From Gemmataceae bacterium (GTDB taxonomy: Bacteria; Planctomycetota; Planctomycetia; Gemmatales; Gemmataceae): a stretch of DNA of 62,277 nt. This document shows positions 14,691 to 23,200 of this stretch, in pieces. The translations under genes were made by a program, and so were the position numbers. Positions within the stretch are counted from its first letter, which is position 1, and the number at the start of each line of letters is the position of its first letter. The DNA is taken from positions 1 through 62,277 of the forward strand of contig JAIBBI010000016.1 of assembly GCA_019694755.1 (NCBI GenBank), read 5' to 3'. Under the pieces are notes generated by a model. That model did not search any database, was not told the DNA's origin, and saw nothing but the letters and a program-made list of their open reading frames with translations.

Positions 14691-17114
14691 ATGCCGGAAC
14701 CGACACAGACAGGTCGCCCGATCGCCGTGACCACCCCTTTGGGGCCGGACAAAATTCTTATTACCGGCTTCCAGGCCGACGAGGCGATCTCCGAATTGTT
14801 CCGGTACACGATCGACGGAATCGCGAAGTCCAATGCCAACATCGCCTTCGATTCGTTGCTCGGGCAATCGATCACGGTGAAGTTTGTGTCGATGGCTTCC
14901 AACAGTCCGATTCGGTACTGCAACGGAATCTGCCGGAGCCTGACCTTGGGCGAGAGCGACGGCGAATGGTCCCGCTGGCGCATGGAAGTTGTGCCCAAGG
15001 TCTGGACGCTGACCAAGGTCACCCGCAGCCGGATCTTCCAGCAACTGACGGTGATCGACATTCTGAAGAAAGTCCTGACCGGCATCGACACTTCCTACGA
15101 GGCTCAGGGCACGTTCCAGCCGCGGGATTACTGCGTGCAATACCGCGAAAGCGATTGGAATTTTGCCAGCCGGCTGATGGAAGAAGAGGGCATCCACTAC
15201 TTCTTCAAACACTCCGACGGCGCACACAAACTGGTTATCACCGGCCCCGGCAGCAGTCCGGACGTGCCGGCCCCGTCGACGCTGACATATAAGAACGTGG
15301 CGCAGGCCCCGACGGCCGACGAGGAGTTCATTTACGAGTGGGGCAAGACGCAAGAATTGACCGCCGGAAAAGTCACACTGTGGGATCACTGTTTCGAATC
15401 CCCCAACGAGAACTACGAGAGCAAGGCGAACATCCCGACGACGCTTCAGACGGGCAAAGTCAGTCACAAGCTCAACGTCGGCAACGACTCATTGGAGCTT
15501 TACGACTACCCCGGCGAGTTCGCCCAGCGATTTGACGGCGTCGACCCCGGTGGCGCCGAGCGCGCCGCGGATGTCGGCAAGATCGGGACCGACGGCACTC
15601 GGACGGTGAAGATCCGGGCCAATGCCGAGTCGGCCCTCGCCGTCATTGGCAAGGGCATCAGCACTTGCCGGCAGATCACGCCGGGCCACAAGTTCACATT
15701 GAAGACCCTGTCCGATGACCCGGTCCACAAGGATCTGAAGCCGGACGGAAGCTACATCGTGGTTTCGGTGAGTCACACGGCCGTCGTGCAGGACGATTAC
15801 CGAAGCTCGGGGCAAGAGGGCTTCTCCTACCAGAACTCGTTCACGGTGATCCCGGCGGCCGCCGTGTACGCCCCGCCCCGCCGCACCGCGAAGCCGGTGG
15901 TGGCGGGTTCCCAGACGGGAACAGTCGTCGGGCCGTCCGGCGAGGAGATCTTCACGGACAAGTACGGCCGGATCAAAGTGCAGTTCCACTGGGACCGCGA
16001 AGGAAAAAAAAACGCGAGCAGTTCGTGCTGGCTGCGGGTGAGCACGCCGTGGGCCGGCCGGCAGTGGGGCATGTTCCACCTCCCGCGCATCGGGCAGGAA
16101 GTCGTGATCGACTTCCTCGAAGGCGACCCGGACCAGCCGATCGTCACCGGCAGCGTTTACAACGCCAATCAGATGCCTGCCTACACACTTCCCGACAACA
16201 AGACCCGAAGCTGGATCAAATCCAACAGCTCGATGGGCGGCGAAGGCTACAACGAAATCCGCTTCGAGGATAAGAAGAGCGCCGAGCAGATCTTCATGCA
16301 CGGGCAGAAGAACCTCGACATCCGCATTCAGAACGATTGCATGGAAGCGATCATGCACGATCGCCACCTGATCGTCGGTATTGAGAAAGACGGGGCCAAG
16401 CAGGGCACACAGTTCGAGGAAGTGCTCGTCGACCGCAACCTGAAGCTCCACAAGAACCACACCGAGATTATCGGCGGTGACATGAAATTGCTCGTGGGCA
16501 CCGTCGACGGCGATGGCAATCAGGACATCGTGATCTCCAAGGACCAGAAGGTCCTGGTCAAAGGCAATGCACACCTGAAGATCAGTACGGCGCAGAACAT
16601 CGAGGTGACAGGCAAGGCGTCGGCGAAATACAAGGCAGACCATGTCACCCTGGTAGAGGGCTCGCAATCACTCGAGGTCAAAAATGCGTCCAAGGTCAAA
16701 TACAGTGACAAGGCAAGCTGGACCGTGACCGACGAGATTGCCTGGAAAGGCAATGCCGGCTTCTCGCTGGAAACGGCCGGCGACATCGCCCAAAAAACCG
16801 CCGCGAACTTCGCTGTCGAGGCCGCGGCTGCCATGCACCTGAAGGCAAACTCGGGCCTCGTGATCGAATGCTCGGCCGGGATTACGCTGAAGTGTGGCGG
16901 AAACTTCGTCTGCATCACGCCGGCCGGCGTCGACATACAGGGTAGCATCACCAAGATTAACTCGGGCGGTGCGCCGTCCAGCGGAGCCGGGTGCAGCCCG
17001 AAATCGCCGGAATCTCCGGACGCCCCGGATGCCGCGGCCGACGCGGCCGAGGCAGCGCCGACCCTACCGACGCAGGCCGATAACTCAGTCACCGGTCACA
17101 AGTCCTGCAATTGA
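14691..17114 (+). CDS. vgrG: Type VI secretion tip protein VgrG (TssI)
   Basis: An 807-residue spike protein. The N-terminal gp27-like region includes FRYTIDGI and YCVQYRESDWNFASRLMEEEGIHYFF, and the gp5-like OB region includes RIKVQFHWDREG, CWLRVSTPWAG and GQEVVIDFLEGDPDQPIVTGSVYN. A repetitive beta-helix region rich in Lys, Gly and Asp follows, then a Pro/Ala/Asp-rich tail ending in cysteine. VgrG trimers sit at the tip of the T6SS tube and carry PAAR and effector proteins. A PAAR gene starts 13 bases after the stop, so the three genes look like one cargo operon. A run of nine A lies at 16004-16012, unusual for this GC-rich gene. ATG 14691 is the first start before the conserved domain. Confidence 0.95.
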   Translation: MPEPTQTGRPIAVTTPLGPDKILITGFQADEAISELFRYTIDGIAKSNANIAFDSLLGQSITVKFVSMASNSPIRYCNGICRSLTLGESDGEWSRWRMEVVPKVWTLTKVTRSRIFQQLTVIDILKKVLTGIDTSYEAQGTFQPRDYCVQYRESDWNFASRLMEEEGIHYFFKHSDGAHKLVITGPGSSPDVPAPSTLTYKNVAQAPTADEEFIYEWGKTQELTAGKVTLWDHCFESPNENYESKANIPTTLQTGKVSHKLNVGNDSLELYDYPGEFAQRFDGVDPGGAERAADVGKIGTDGTRTVKIRANAESALAVIGKGISTCRQITPGHKFTLKTLSDDPVHKDLKPDGSYIVVSVSHTAVVQDDYRSSGQEGFSYQNSFTVIPAAAVYAPPRRTAKPVVAGSQTGTVVGPSGEEIFTDKYGRIKVQFHWDREGKKNASSSCWLRVSTPWAGRQWGMFHLPRIGQEVVIDFLEGDPDQPIVTGSVYNANQMPAYTLPDNKTRSWIKSNSSMGGEGYNEIRFEDKKSAEQIFMHGQKNLDIRIQNDCMEAIMHDRHLIVGIEKDGAKQGTQFEEVLVDRNLKLHKNHTEIIGGDMKLLVGTVDGDGNQDIVISKDQKVLVKGNAHLKISTAQNIEVTGKASAKYKADHVTLVEGSQSLEVKNASKVKYSDKASWTVTDEIAWKGNAGFSLETAGDIAQKTAANFAVEAAAAMHLKANSGLVIECSAGITLKCGGNFVCITPAGVDIQGSITKINSGGAPSSGAGCSPKSPESPDAPDAAADAAEAAPTLPTQADNSVTGHKSCN

Positions 17115-17127
17115 GGGGAGACCTACC

Positions 17128-17418
17128 ATGCCACCCGCAGCCCGAGTCGGCGATATGCACGTCTGCCCGATGGTCACCGGCGTGGTCCCCCACGTCGGCG
17201 GACCAATCCTGCCTCCGGGTGCGCCGACGGTACTCATCGGGATGATGCCGGCCGCCAAGGTCGGCGACATGTGTACCTGCGTCGGCCCACCGGACACCAT
17301 TGCCAAGGGCTCAGGCACGGTCCTGATCTGCAACATGCCTGCCGCTCGAATCGGCGACCTGACCGCTCACGGCGGGAACATCATCCTTGGGTTCCCACAG
17401 GTCGAAATCGGCGGTTAG
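17128..17418 (+). CDS. PAAR-domain spike-tip protein
   Basis: A 96-residue protein consisting almost entirely of one PAAR domain (PPAARVGDMHVCP, then MPAAKVGDMCTC and MPAARIGDLTAHGG). PAAR proteins form the sharp cone on the VgrG trimer and bind a metal through conserved histidines and cysteines; candidate ligands here are His and Cys in DMHVC and the later Cys and His. ATG 17128 is preceded by GAGGGGAG at about 17113-17120. It lies between vgrG and the effector-like gene, 7 bases before the latter, and probably links the two physically. Confidence 0.93.
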   Translation: MPPAARVGDMHVCPMVTGVVPHVGGPILPPGAPTVLIGMMPAAKVGDMCTCVGPPDTIAKGSGTVLICNMPAARIGDLTAHGGNIILGFPQVEIGG

Positions 17419-17425
17419 GAATCGC

Positions 17426-18514
17426 ATGCCGAGTTCGCGTTTGCCGAACAGCCAGAACCCGGCCGGGGCCGTCAACCCTTCGCACCGGCCACCCTCGACC
17501 GTACAAAACGGTCCCGACCCCGTCTGCACGTCCGCCGACCCGTGGCTCTGGGACAAGGTCGGCTACGTCGGCGACGCCTGCCGATTGGCCGGGGCGTACA
17601 CCGGCCCGGCCGTCAGCAAACGCCTCGGCGAAGACTTCGAAGCCGTCGTCCAATCCCTCGTTCCGATGCTGCTGGCCGGATTGGCCGGCGTCCTGACCAC
17701 TACGCTGATCGGGGCGGGAATCGGGTCGCTAGCTGGGGGCGTCGGAGCGGCCCCGGGGGCATTGGCCGGCTTCCAAGTTGGACTCTGGCTGCTCAACTTC
17801 GTCGGCCTCGGGTTCCTTGCCGTCTACATCATCGACAATGTCGGTGAACTAGAGGACTGCCTCAGCCGGGCGGTCGCGCTGGCTTGGAACAGTTGCGGCG
17901 ATCCGTCCACTCTCGACGCCAGCGCCCGACAGTTCGCCGAGGCCGTCGCTATCTTCTTCAGTTTGCTCGTGCAGGCTGCGATCGTGTTTCTCACGAAGGA
18001 GGCGGCCCGAGGCCGACCGGCCGCGGCCCTCGAACGGTTCGCCAAGTCTCGGCTCGCGAAATGGGCCCCGGGGTTCACGACTTGGCTAGCCGAAAACTTT
18101 GGTCGGCTGCGCGGCGAACAGTCTCCGCCACGCTGGAGAGTGCTCGAAGAAATGGGCGACCCCGTGAAAGGAAGCTCGTTCCGCGACAGCATGCGGGTCC
18201 GTGTCAGGAATCGCGAATTCCTGATCGAGCGCAACAAGCTCAAGCTCGACAAGGAAGGCAAGCCGATCGGCCCCGCTCTGAAGCATATGCCCGATGTCGT
18301 CAAACAGGGGTCACAAAACCCGTGGTCGATCGCGGCCCAGACCGACGTGCCCATGCAGGTGATTGCGAACACGCTCGACAACCTGGATGCCCGATTGATG
18401 TTCAAGCCGCCGGGCGACTACAAGCTCGTCCGGATTGGTGTCTGGGAAATCAACGTCGATACGACCAATCCGGTCTGGCGCATCTATCACATCGAGGCGA
18501 AGGGTCGGCTGTAA
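17426..18514 (+). CDS. Putative T6SS cargo effector with glycine-rich hydrophobic segment
   Basis: A 362-residue protein of unknown activity. The first 35 residues are polar and Pro/Asn-rich. A glycine- and alanine-rich hydrophobic stretch (LLAGLAGVLTTTLIGAGIG onward) and a second one ending in FLAVYIID follow, resembling the membrane-active N-terminal regions of PAAR-linked T6SS effectors (DUF6861-like, from memory). Another hydrophobic helix (FSLLVQAAIVFL) and a polar C-terminal domain of about 150 residues come next; I do not recognise that domain's fold. The effector role is inferred mainly from the VgrG-PAAR-cargo order. No small gene that could encode an immunity protein follows: the next gene is on the opposite strand 17 bases away. 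The start chosen is ATG 17426, 7 bases after the PAAR stop. Confidence 0.7.
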   Translation: MPSSRLPNSQNPAGAVNPSHRPPSTVQNGPDPVCTSADPWLWDKVGYVGDACRLAGAYTGPAVSKRLGEDFEAVVQSLVPMLLAGLAGVLTTTLIGAGIGSLAGGVGAAPGALAGFQVGLWLLNFVGLGFLAVYIIDNVGELEDCLSRAVALAWNSCGDPSTLDASARQFAEAVAIFFSLLVQAAIVFLTKEAARGRPAAALERFAKSRLAKWAPGFTTWLAENFGRLRGEQSPPRWRVLEEMGDPVKGSSFRDSMRVRVRNREFLIERNKLKLDKEGKPIGPALKHMPDVVKQGSQNPWSIAAQTDVPMQVIANTLDNLDARLMFKPPGDYKLVRIGVWEINVDTTNPVWRIYHIEAKGRL

Positions 18515-18531
18515 GAGTATCTGCCCATCTG

Positions 18532-19224
18532 TTACTTTTTCTCGAATACGATGACGTGTTGCCAGGGCAGGTCGGCGTGAGTCTTCACATGCTTCAACGG
18601 GAACGTGGCCATCTCGCGGATCACTTGCCGCTCGCTCATCTTGTGGACTTCCTTGATCGGCACTTTGTCGTCTTCGGCCCGGTACTCGACGAGTACCACC
18701 CGGCCACCGGGCTTCAGCGCCTTCACGATCCCGCTCATCATCTCGTAAGGGTGTGAAAACTCGTGATAGACGTCAACCATGATCGCCAGGTCGACCTGGC
18801 CGGCCGGGAGTTTCGGGTCGTCGATCTTGCCGAGGACTCCCTCGACGTGTTTGATCTTTTTCCGGTCCGCCTTCTCTTTGATGATTGCGAGCATCTCCGG
18901 TTGGATGTCGATGGCCAGCACTTTGCCAGTCGGACCCACGGCCTTGGCCAGTCGCCAGGTGTGGTAGCCGCTGCCTGCACCGACATCGGCGACCGTCTGC
19001 CCGGCTTTCACGGCTAGAAGATCATGGAGCTTGCTCGGGCGTTCCTCTTCTTCCCGCTCGGGCCGGTCGAGCCAGCCCGCCGCTTCGTGGCCCATCACCA
19101 GTGCAATCTCCCGGCCACAGTAAAACTTGCCAGTCCCGTTCGGATCGTGGTCGGTCCGGGTTTCGTAAGGCGGCGGGTCGGCCGCGCAGGCCACCAACAT
19201 GACGCAGAATGCAAGTCGCCCCAT
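18532..19224 (-). CDS. SAM-dependent methyltransferase with a lipoprotein signal
   Basis: A 230-residue class I methyltransferase. The SAM-binding motif VADVGAGSGYHTWRLA, the acidic VLAIDIQ and the post-motif LKPGGRVVLVEYRAEDD are clear. The N-terminus from the chosen ATG 19224 reads MGRLAFCVMLVACAADPP, a short hydrophobic segment ending in the lipobox LVAC, so the mature protein should be a lipoprotein outside the cytoplasm. ATG 19260 would add 12 residues and keep the same signal. A lipid-anchored SAM enzyme is odd because SAM is a cytoplasmic cofactor. The gene faces the T6SS effector (17-base gap) and is divergent from the BNR surface protein. The substrate is unknown. Confidence 0.82.
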   Translation of the reverse strand: MGRLAFCVMLVACAADPPPYETRTDHDPNGTGKFYCGREIALVMGHEAAGWLDRPEREEEERPSKLHDLLAVKAGQTVADVGAGSGYHTWRLAKAVGPTGKVLAIDIQPEMLAIIKEKADRKKIKHVEGVLGKIDDPKLPAGQVDLAIMVDVYHEFSHPYEMMSGIVKALKPGGRVVLVEYRAEDDKVPIKEVHKMSERQVIREMATFPLKHVKTHADLPWQHVIVFEKK

Positions 19225-19396
19225 TGCAATGCCCGCCCGGAAACTCTCAGTCTGTGCCATGATACGCGGCCCGGCCCGGATTTGCGTGCTATAGTGTTGT
19301 CGTCCCGCGGCCTTTTCTCCCGTCGTTCGGGCTTCGTGGGGCGCCCCGTCCAATCCTCCCGTTTGCCTTCCGGCCCCCGAAGCGAGGAATGGACCC

Positions 19397-22045
19397 ATGA
19401 AGCGACGACTTCTCTGCCTGCTCACGCTCGAATCGCGTATCGTCCCGGCCGCTCCGACCTCTTGGTCGCCGCGCGGTTCCGGAGGTGGCGGCGCGCTTTA
19501 CTCGCCCAGCATCGGCTGGACCAACTCCTCCGAATACACCATCGCCTCCGACATGAGCCAACTGTTCCGCAGTACCAACGCGGGCGCCCAATGGTCGGAA
19601 GTCAATCACACCGAGATTCAAGGCAATCACTACGCCAAAGTCAATTTCACCAACGATCCGCTCATCCGATTTTGCCTCGACTACACGGTGGTCGGCGGGT
19701 TGGATCTCATCCGCCCGAGCAAATCGACCGACGGCGGAGCGACCTGGACGCCTCTCGTGGCCGACCCGACGGGCGGCGGAGCATTCAACCTGTTTGCCGA
19801 TCCGCAGAATCCGTCGCGTCTCATCGTCAGCGACTACACCACCGTCTGGCTGTCGACCGACGGCGGCGCGAGCTTTGTCCAGAAGTTCTCGACGGCTGAC
19901 ACCAACACCGGGCTGCATCTGGCCGGCGCGTTCTTCGACGGTTCCAACATCTACGTCGGCACTAACAAGGGCCTGTACGTGTCAGCAAACGGCGGATCGA
20001 GTTTTGTGCTCTCGACGGCGACCGGTATCCCGGTCGGGCAAGCGATAGTCAGTTTCTCGGCCGGGAAGTCGGCTGGGGTCGCTCGGTTTTTCGCCGTGAC
20101 CGCGACGGCCGGGAACGTGTATGCCGGGATCACGGGAGCGGACAATTTCGAGTATATCGGCGTATACACTTTGACGGCCGGTGCCGCTGCTTGGACGGCT
20201 TCGATGACTGGCGTCTCCCCGGGCACCTACCCCTTCTTCGCCGCCTCGGCCGTCAACGACGCCAATGTCGCATACTTGGCCGGTGGGTCTGATGCCGGCG
20301 CACCCGTGGTCTACCGGACCGGCAACGGGGGAGCATCGTGGACGGCCGTGTTCAACACCACGGGCAACCAGAACATCAATACGGGCTGGCAGGGTGCGGG
20401 CGGCGATCGCGGCTGGTCTTATGGTGAATACGCACTCGGGCTGGCAGTCGCCCCGCAGGACGGCACACGGGCCATCATCACCGACCTCGGCGGCGCGCAC
20501 GCCACGACCAACTCCGGTGCGACATGGAACGCGTTGTACGTCCAACCGGCCGACCTCAACCCCGCCGGTAGCAACATCACCCCCGGCGACGCATACCATT
20601 CCAGCGGGCTGGACAACACCACGTCCTGGAGCCTCACCTGGGCCAATCAGAGCACGATGATTCTCGGCAATTCCGATGTCCGCGGGCAACGCAGCACGGA
20701 TGGCGGTCAGTCGTTCGGGTTCGGCTACACCGGCCACACGCTGAATAGCATGTATCGATCGTTTCTGCACACCAACGGGAACCTCTACGCGGCCACGTCT
20801 TCCGTCCACGACATGTATCAAAGCACCTATCTGCAGGACTCGCGGATCGACGGCGGCGACGGCGAAGTTCGATTCTCCACCGACGGTGGCGCGAACTGGC
20901 AAATGCTCCACGACTTCAACAAGCCCGTGGTCTGGGTCGCGCCCGATCCGACGAATGCCAACAGGCTTTACGCTAGCGTCGTCCACAGCACCGTGGGCGG
21001 CATCTATGTGAGCAACAACATCAACCTCGGCGGTGCATCAACGTGGACCAAGCTCGCCAATCCGCCAAGATCAGAAGGGCACCCGTTCAATATCGTCGTG
21101 CTAAACGACGGCGGCTCGCCGACGATTGTCGCCAGCTACTCGGGCCGTCGGAATGCTGCCGGGACATTTACGGCCAGTAGCGGTGTATTTGTCAGCACCG
21201 ACGGCGGCGCAACTTGGGCAGACCGCAGCGCGGCCGGGATGCGCTATTGGACCAAGGACATCGTCATCGACCCGGCCGACGCAACCCGTAGCACATGGTA
21301 CGCCGGCGTGTTCAGCGGTTGGGGCGGCCCACCCAACGGACTCGGCGGCCTCTACAAAACGACCGATCGCGGCGTGAACTGGACGCGGATCAACTCCCTC
21401 GACCGCGTCACTTCGCTGACCATCGACCCGACCAACACCGATCAGGCATACCTGACGACAGAGACCGACGGACTGTGGTACACGACCAACCTTCATGCCG
21501 GCAGCCCGACATTTGCTCGGGTCGATTCCTACCCGTTCCGCCAACCGGAGCGGGTTTTCTTCAACCCGTACAACGCGGCCGAAGTCTGGGTCACGAGTTT
21601 CGGCGGCGGTTTGATGGTCGGGAGTACCTCTCCGACCCCGACTGGGACGCAGGTCAACGATGGGAGTACCCAACGTTCGCGGGTCACGAGTTTGGCCGTG
21701 TCATTCGGCTCTGCGGTCACCTTGCCGGCGAACGCATTTACAATCACCGGTCCGTCGGGCAGCGTCGCATACACGCAAATCGTCAGCGGCGCGACCGCGA
21801 CGCTGACCTTTGCGTCACTCGCCGACGGGCTATACACGCTAAACATGCCGGCGACGGGGTACTCGTTTGGATTCCATCGTCTGTTCGGTGATTCCGACGG
21901 GAACCGCACGGTCGATGCCGCCGACCTGCTGGCATTCCGCCTGGCATTTCTGGGCACGTCGGCGACATTCGATTTCGACGGCGATGGTCAGGTCGGGGCG
22001 AACGATTTCCTCGCGTTCCGCCTTCGATTCCTGACCTCCGTGTGA
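19397..22045 (+). CDS. Secreted BNR/YVTN-repeat protein with dockerin-like end
   Basis: An 882-residue secreted or surface protein. The N-terminus has the planctomycete-type motif LTLESRIVPAA rather than a clear long signal peptide. The body holds many Asp-box/BNR-like repeats of the form STDGGATW (also STDGGASF, STDGGANW, TTDRGVNW), which build sialidase-like beta-propellers. The last 55 residues have two calcium-loop motifs, DSDGNRTVDAAD and DFDGDGQVGAND, each followed by LAFRL, as in dockerin-like or EF-hand repeats. A QRSRVTSL segment before them is shared with the 1503-residue protein at 51.4-55.9 kb. No sialidase catalytic residues are assigned, so a binding or adhesive role is as likely as enzymatic activity. 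GAGG precedes ATG 19397. Confidence 0.85.
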   Translation: MKRRLLCLLTLESRIVPAAPTSWSPRGSGGGGALYSPSIGWTNSSEYTIASDMSQLFRSTNAGAQWSEVNHTEIQGNHYAKVNFTNDPLIRFCLDYTVVGGLDLIRPSKSTDGGATWTPLVADPTGGGAFNLFADPQNPSRLIVSDYTTVWLSTDGGASFVQKFSTADTNTGLHLAGAFFDGSNIYVGTNKGLYVSANGGSSFVLSTATGIPVGQAIVSFSAGKSAGVARFFAVTATAGNVYAGITGADNFEYIGVYTLTAGAAAWTASMTGVSPGTYPFFAASAVNDANVAYLAGGSDAGAPVVYRTGNGGASWTAVFNTTGNQNINTGWQGAGGDRGWSYGEYALGLAVAPQDGTRAIITDLGGAHATTNSGATWNALYVQPADLNPAGSNITPGDAYHSSGLDNTTSWSLTWANQSTMILGNSDVRGQRSTDGGQSFGFGYTGHTLNSMYRSFLHTNGNLYAATSSVHDMYQSTYLQDSRIDGGDGEVRFSTDGGANWQMLHDFNKPVVWVAPDPTNANRLYASVVHSTVGGIYVSNNINLGGASTWTKLANPPRSEGHPFNIVVLNDGGSPTIVASYSGRRNAAGTFTASSGVFVSTDGGATWADRSAAGMRYWTKDIVIDPADATRSTWYAGVFSGWGGPPNGLGGLYKTTDRGVNWTRINSLDRVTSLTIDPTNTDQAYLTTETDGLWYTTNLHAGSPTFARVDSYPFRQPERVFFNPYNAAEVWVTSFGGGLMVGSTSPTPTGTQVNDGSTQRSRVTSLAVSFGSAVTLPANAFTITGPSGSVAYTQIVSGATATLTFASLADGLYTLNMPATGYSFGFHRLFGDSDGNRTVDAADLLAFRLAFLGTSATFDFDGDGQVGANDFLAFRLRFLTSV

Positions 22046-22066
22046 CAGGAATACTGCGCAAAAAGA

Positions 22067-22103
22067 AAACCGCCGGGCGAACAAGCCCGGCGGTTTGGTT
22101 TTG
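22067..22103. terminator. Bidirectional intrinsic terminator
   Basis: A GC-rich stem of eight pairs (CGCCGGGC with GCCCGGCG, loop GAACAA), extended by AAAC/GTTT, lies between two convergent genes. On the minus strand the stem is followed by TTTTCTTTTT, a good U-tract for stopping rpsI transcription. On the plus strand GGTTTTG follows and could stop the BNR-protein transcript. Confidence 0.85.
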
Positions 22104-22117
22104 TGATGGTTCGCCGA

Positions 22118-22600
22118 TCAGCGCTTCGAGAATTGGAAGCCGCGGCGGGCACCCTTGAAGCCGAAGTGCTTGCGTTCCTTCATTCGGCTGTCGCGGGTGA
22201 GATACCCGGAGTCGCGGAGTCGCTTCGACAGGCTGCCTTCGCCGGGCTTGGCCGGTGCGGCTTCTTCCCCTTCGGCAACGGTCGGGGCCGGCTCAGGGGC
22301 GTCGAGCGTCAGGTTGAACATCGACTTGATCGCGCGGGCCATGCCCTGGCAGATTGCGCCGGCCTGGCCGGTGATCCCGCCGCCCTCGACTTTGATCAGG
22401 ACGTCGAGTTTGTTCCGCATGTCGGCCAGCAGGAGCGGGCCGACCACGGCGCCGCGGTCCTTCTCTTCCGTGAAGTACTGTTCGAGTGCCCGACCGTTGA
22501 TGCTGATGATCCCGGTCCCTTCGCACATCCGAATCCGGGCCACCGACGTCTTTCGTCGGCCGGTCGCCAGGGTGTAATTCTTCTTCGTGGCAGTGGCCAT
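22118..22600 (-). CDS. rpsI: 30S ribosomal protein S9
   Basis: A 160-residue ribosomal protein with the S9 landmarks TGRRKTSVARIRM near the N-terminus, GGGITGQAGAICQGMARA in the middle, and the C-terminal tail ARRGFQFSKR that reaches the ribosomal P site. An insertion of about 25 residues rich in Pro, Ala and Glu (around APEPAPTVAEGEEAAP) sits before the SKRLRDSGYLTRDSR block, making it longer than the usual 130 residues. It lies 17 bases downstream of rplM in the conserved L13-S9 pair and is followed by the intrinsic terminator. Confidence 0.97.
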   Translation of the reverse strand: MATATKKNYTLATGRRKTSVARIRMCEGTGIISINGRALEQYFTEEKDRGAVVGPLLLADMRNKLDVLIKVEGGGITGQAGAICQGMARAIKSMFNLTLDAPEPAPTVAEGEEAAPAKPGEGSLSKRLRDSGYLTRDSRMKERKHFGFKGARRGFQFSKR

Positions 22601-22617
22601 GAGTAACCTCGAGGGCG

Positions 22618-23052
22618 TCAGACGGATTTGGGCAGCGGCTGAGGCTGCTGGGCCTGATGCGGGTGGCTGTCGCCCGCGTACACTTTCAGCTTGGAAATCT
22701 GGGCCGCGGCGAGCCGGTTCTTCGGCATCATCCGCTTGACCGCAGTTTCAATGATGAACTCGGGCTTACGGTCGCGGTATTCCTTCGCCGAGGTGATTTT
22801 CAAGCCACCAGGGTACTTCGAGTACGCGGCGTAAGTCTTGGTATCCCATTTGTTACCGGTGAATTTCACCTTCTCGCAATTGATGACGACGATGAAATCG
22901 CCGGTATCAATGTAAGGGGTGTAATCGGGCCGGTGCTTGCCCCGGAGGATCGTGGCAATCTGGACCGCCAACCGGCCGACGACCATATCGGTGGCGTCAA
23001 TCAGCCACCATTTAGGTTGCACGGCCTCTTTTTTCACAAGCGTCGTCGACAC
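22618..23052 (-). CDS. rplM: 50S ribosomal protein L13
   Basis: A 144-residue protein of normal length for L13. Landmarks are WWLIDATDMVVGRLAVQIA, LRGKHRPDYTPYIDTGDFIVVINCEKV and AVKRMMPKNRLA. The GTG at 23052 was chosen over upstream starts because a strong GGGAGG ribosome-binding site lies about eight bases before it and the family begins there. It forms an operon with rpsI, and the divergent gene on the other strand begins near 23201. Confidence 0.96.
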   Translation of the reverse strand: MSTTLVKKEAVQPKWWLIDATDMVVGRLAVQIATILRGKHRPDYTPYIDTGDFIVVINCEKVKFTGNKWDTKTYAAYSKYPGGLKITSAKEYRDRKPEFIIETAVKRMMPKNRLAAAQISKLKVYAGDSHPHQAQQPQPLPKSV

Positions 23053-23200
23053 GGAAACAACCTCCCGCTCAAAGCGGGTCGATGGAACACAGCGCAGAGC
23101 GAATATCCTACAAAGAGGAGCGGCCGGCGTCCACAAACCTGTGGATTCCCCGGCAATTCTCTAAGTGATTGACCTGCCACCCTTTGAGGGTTCCATCCAG

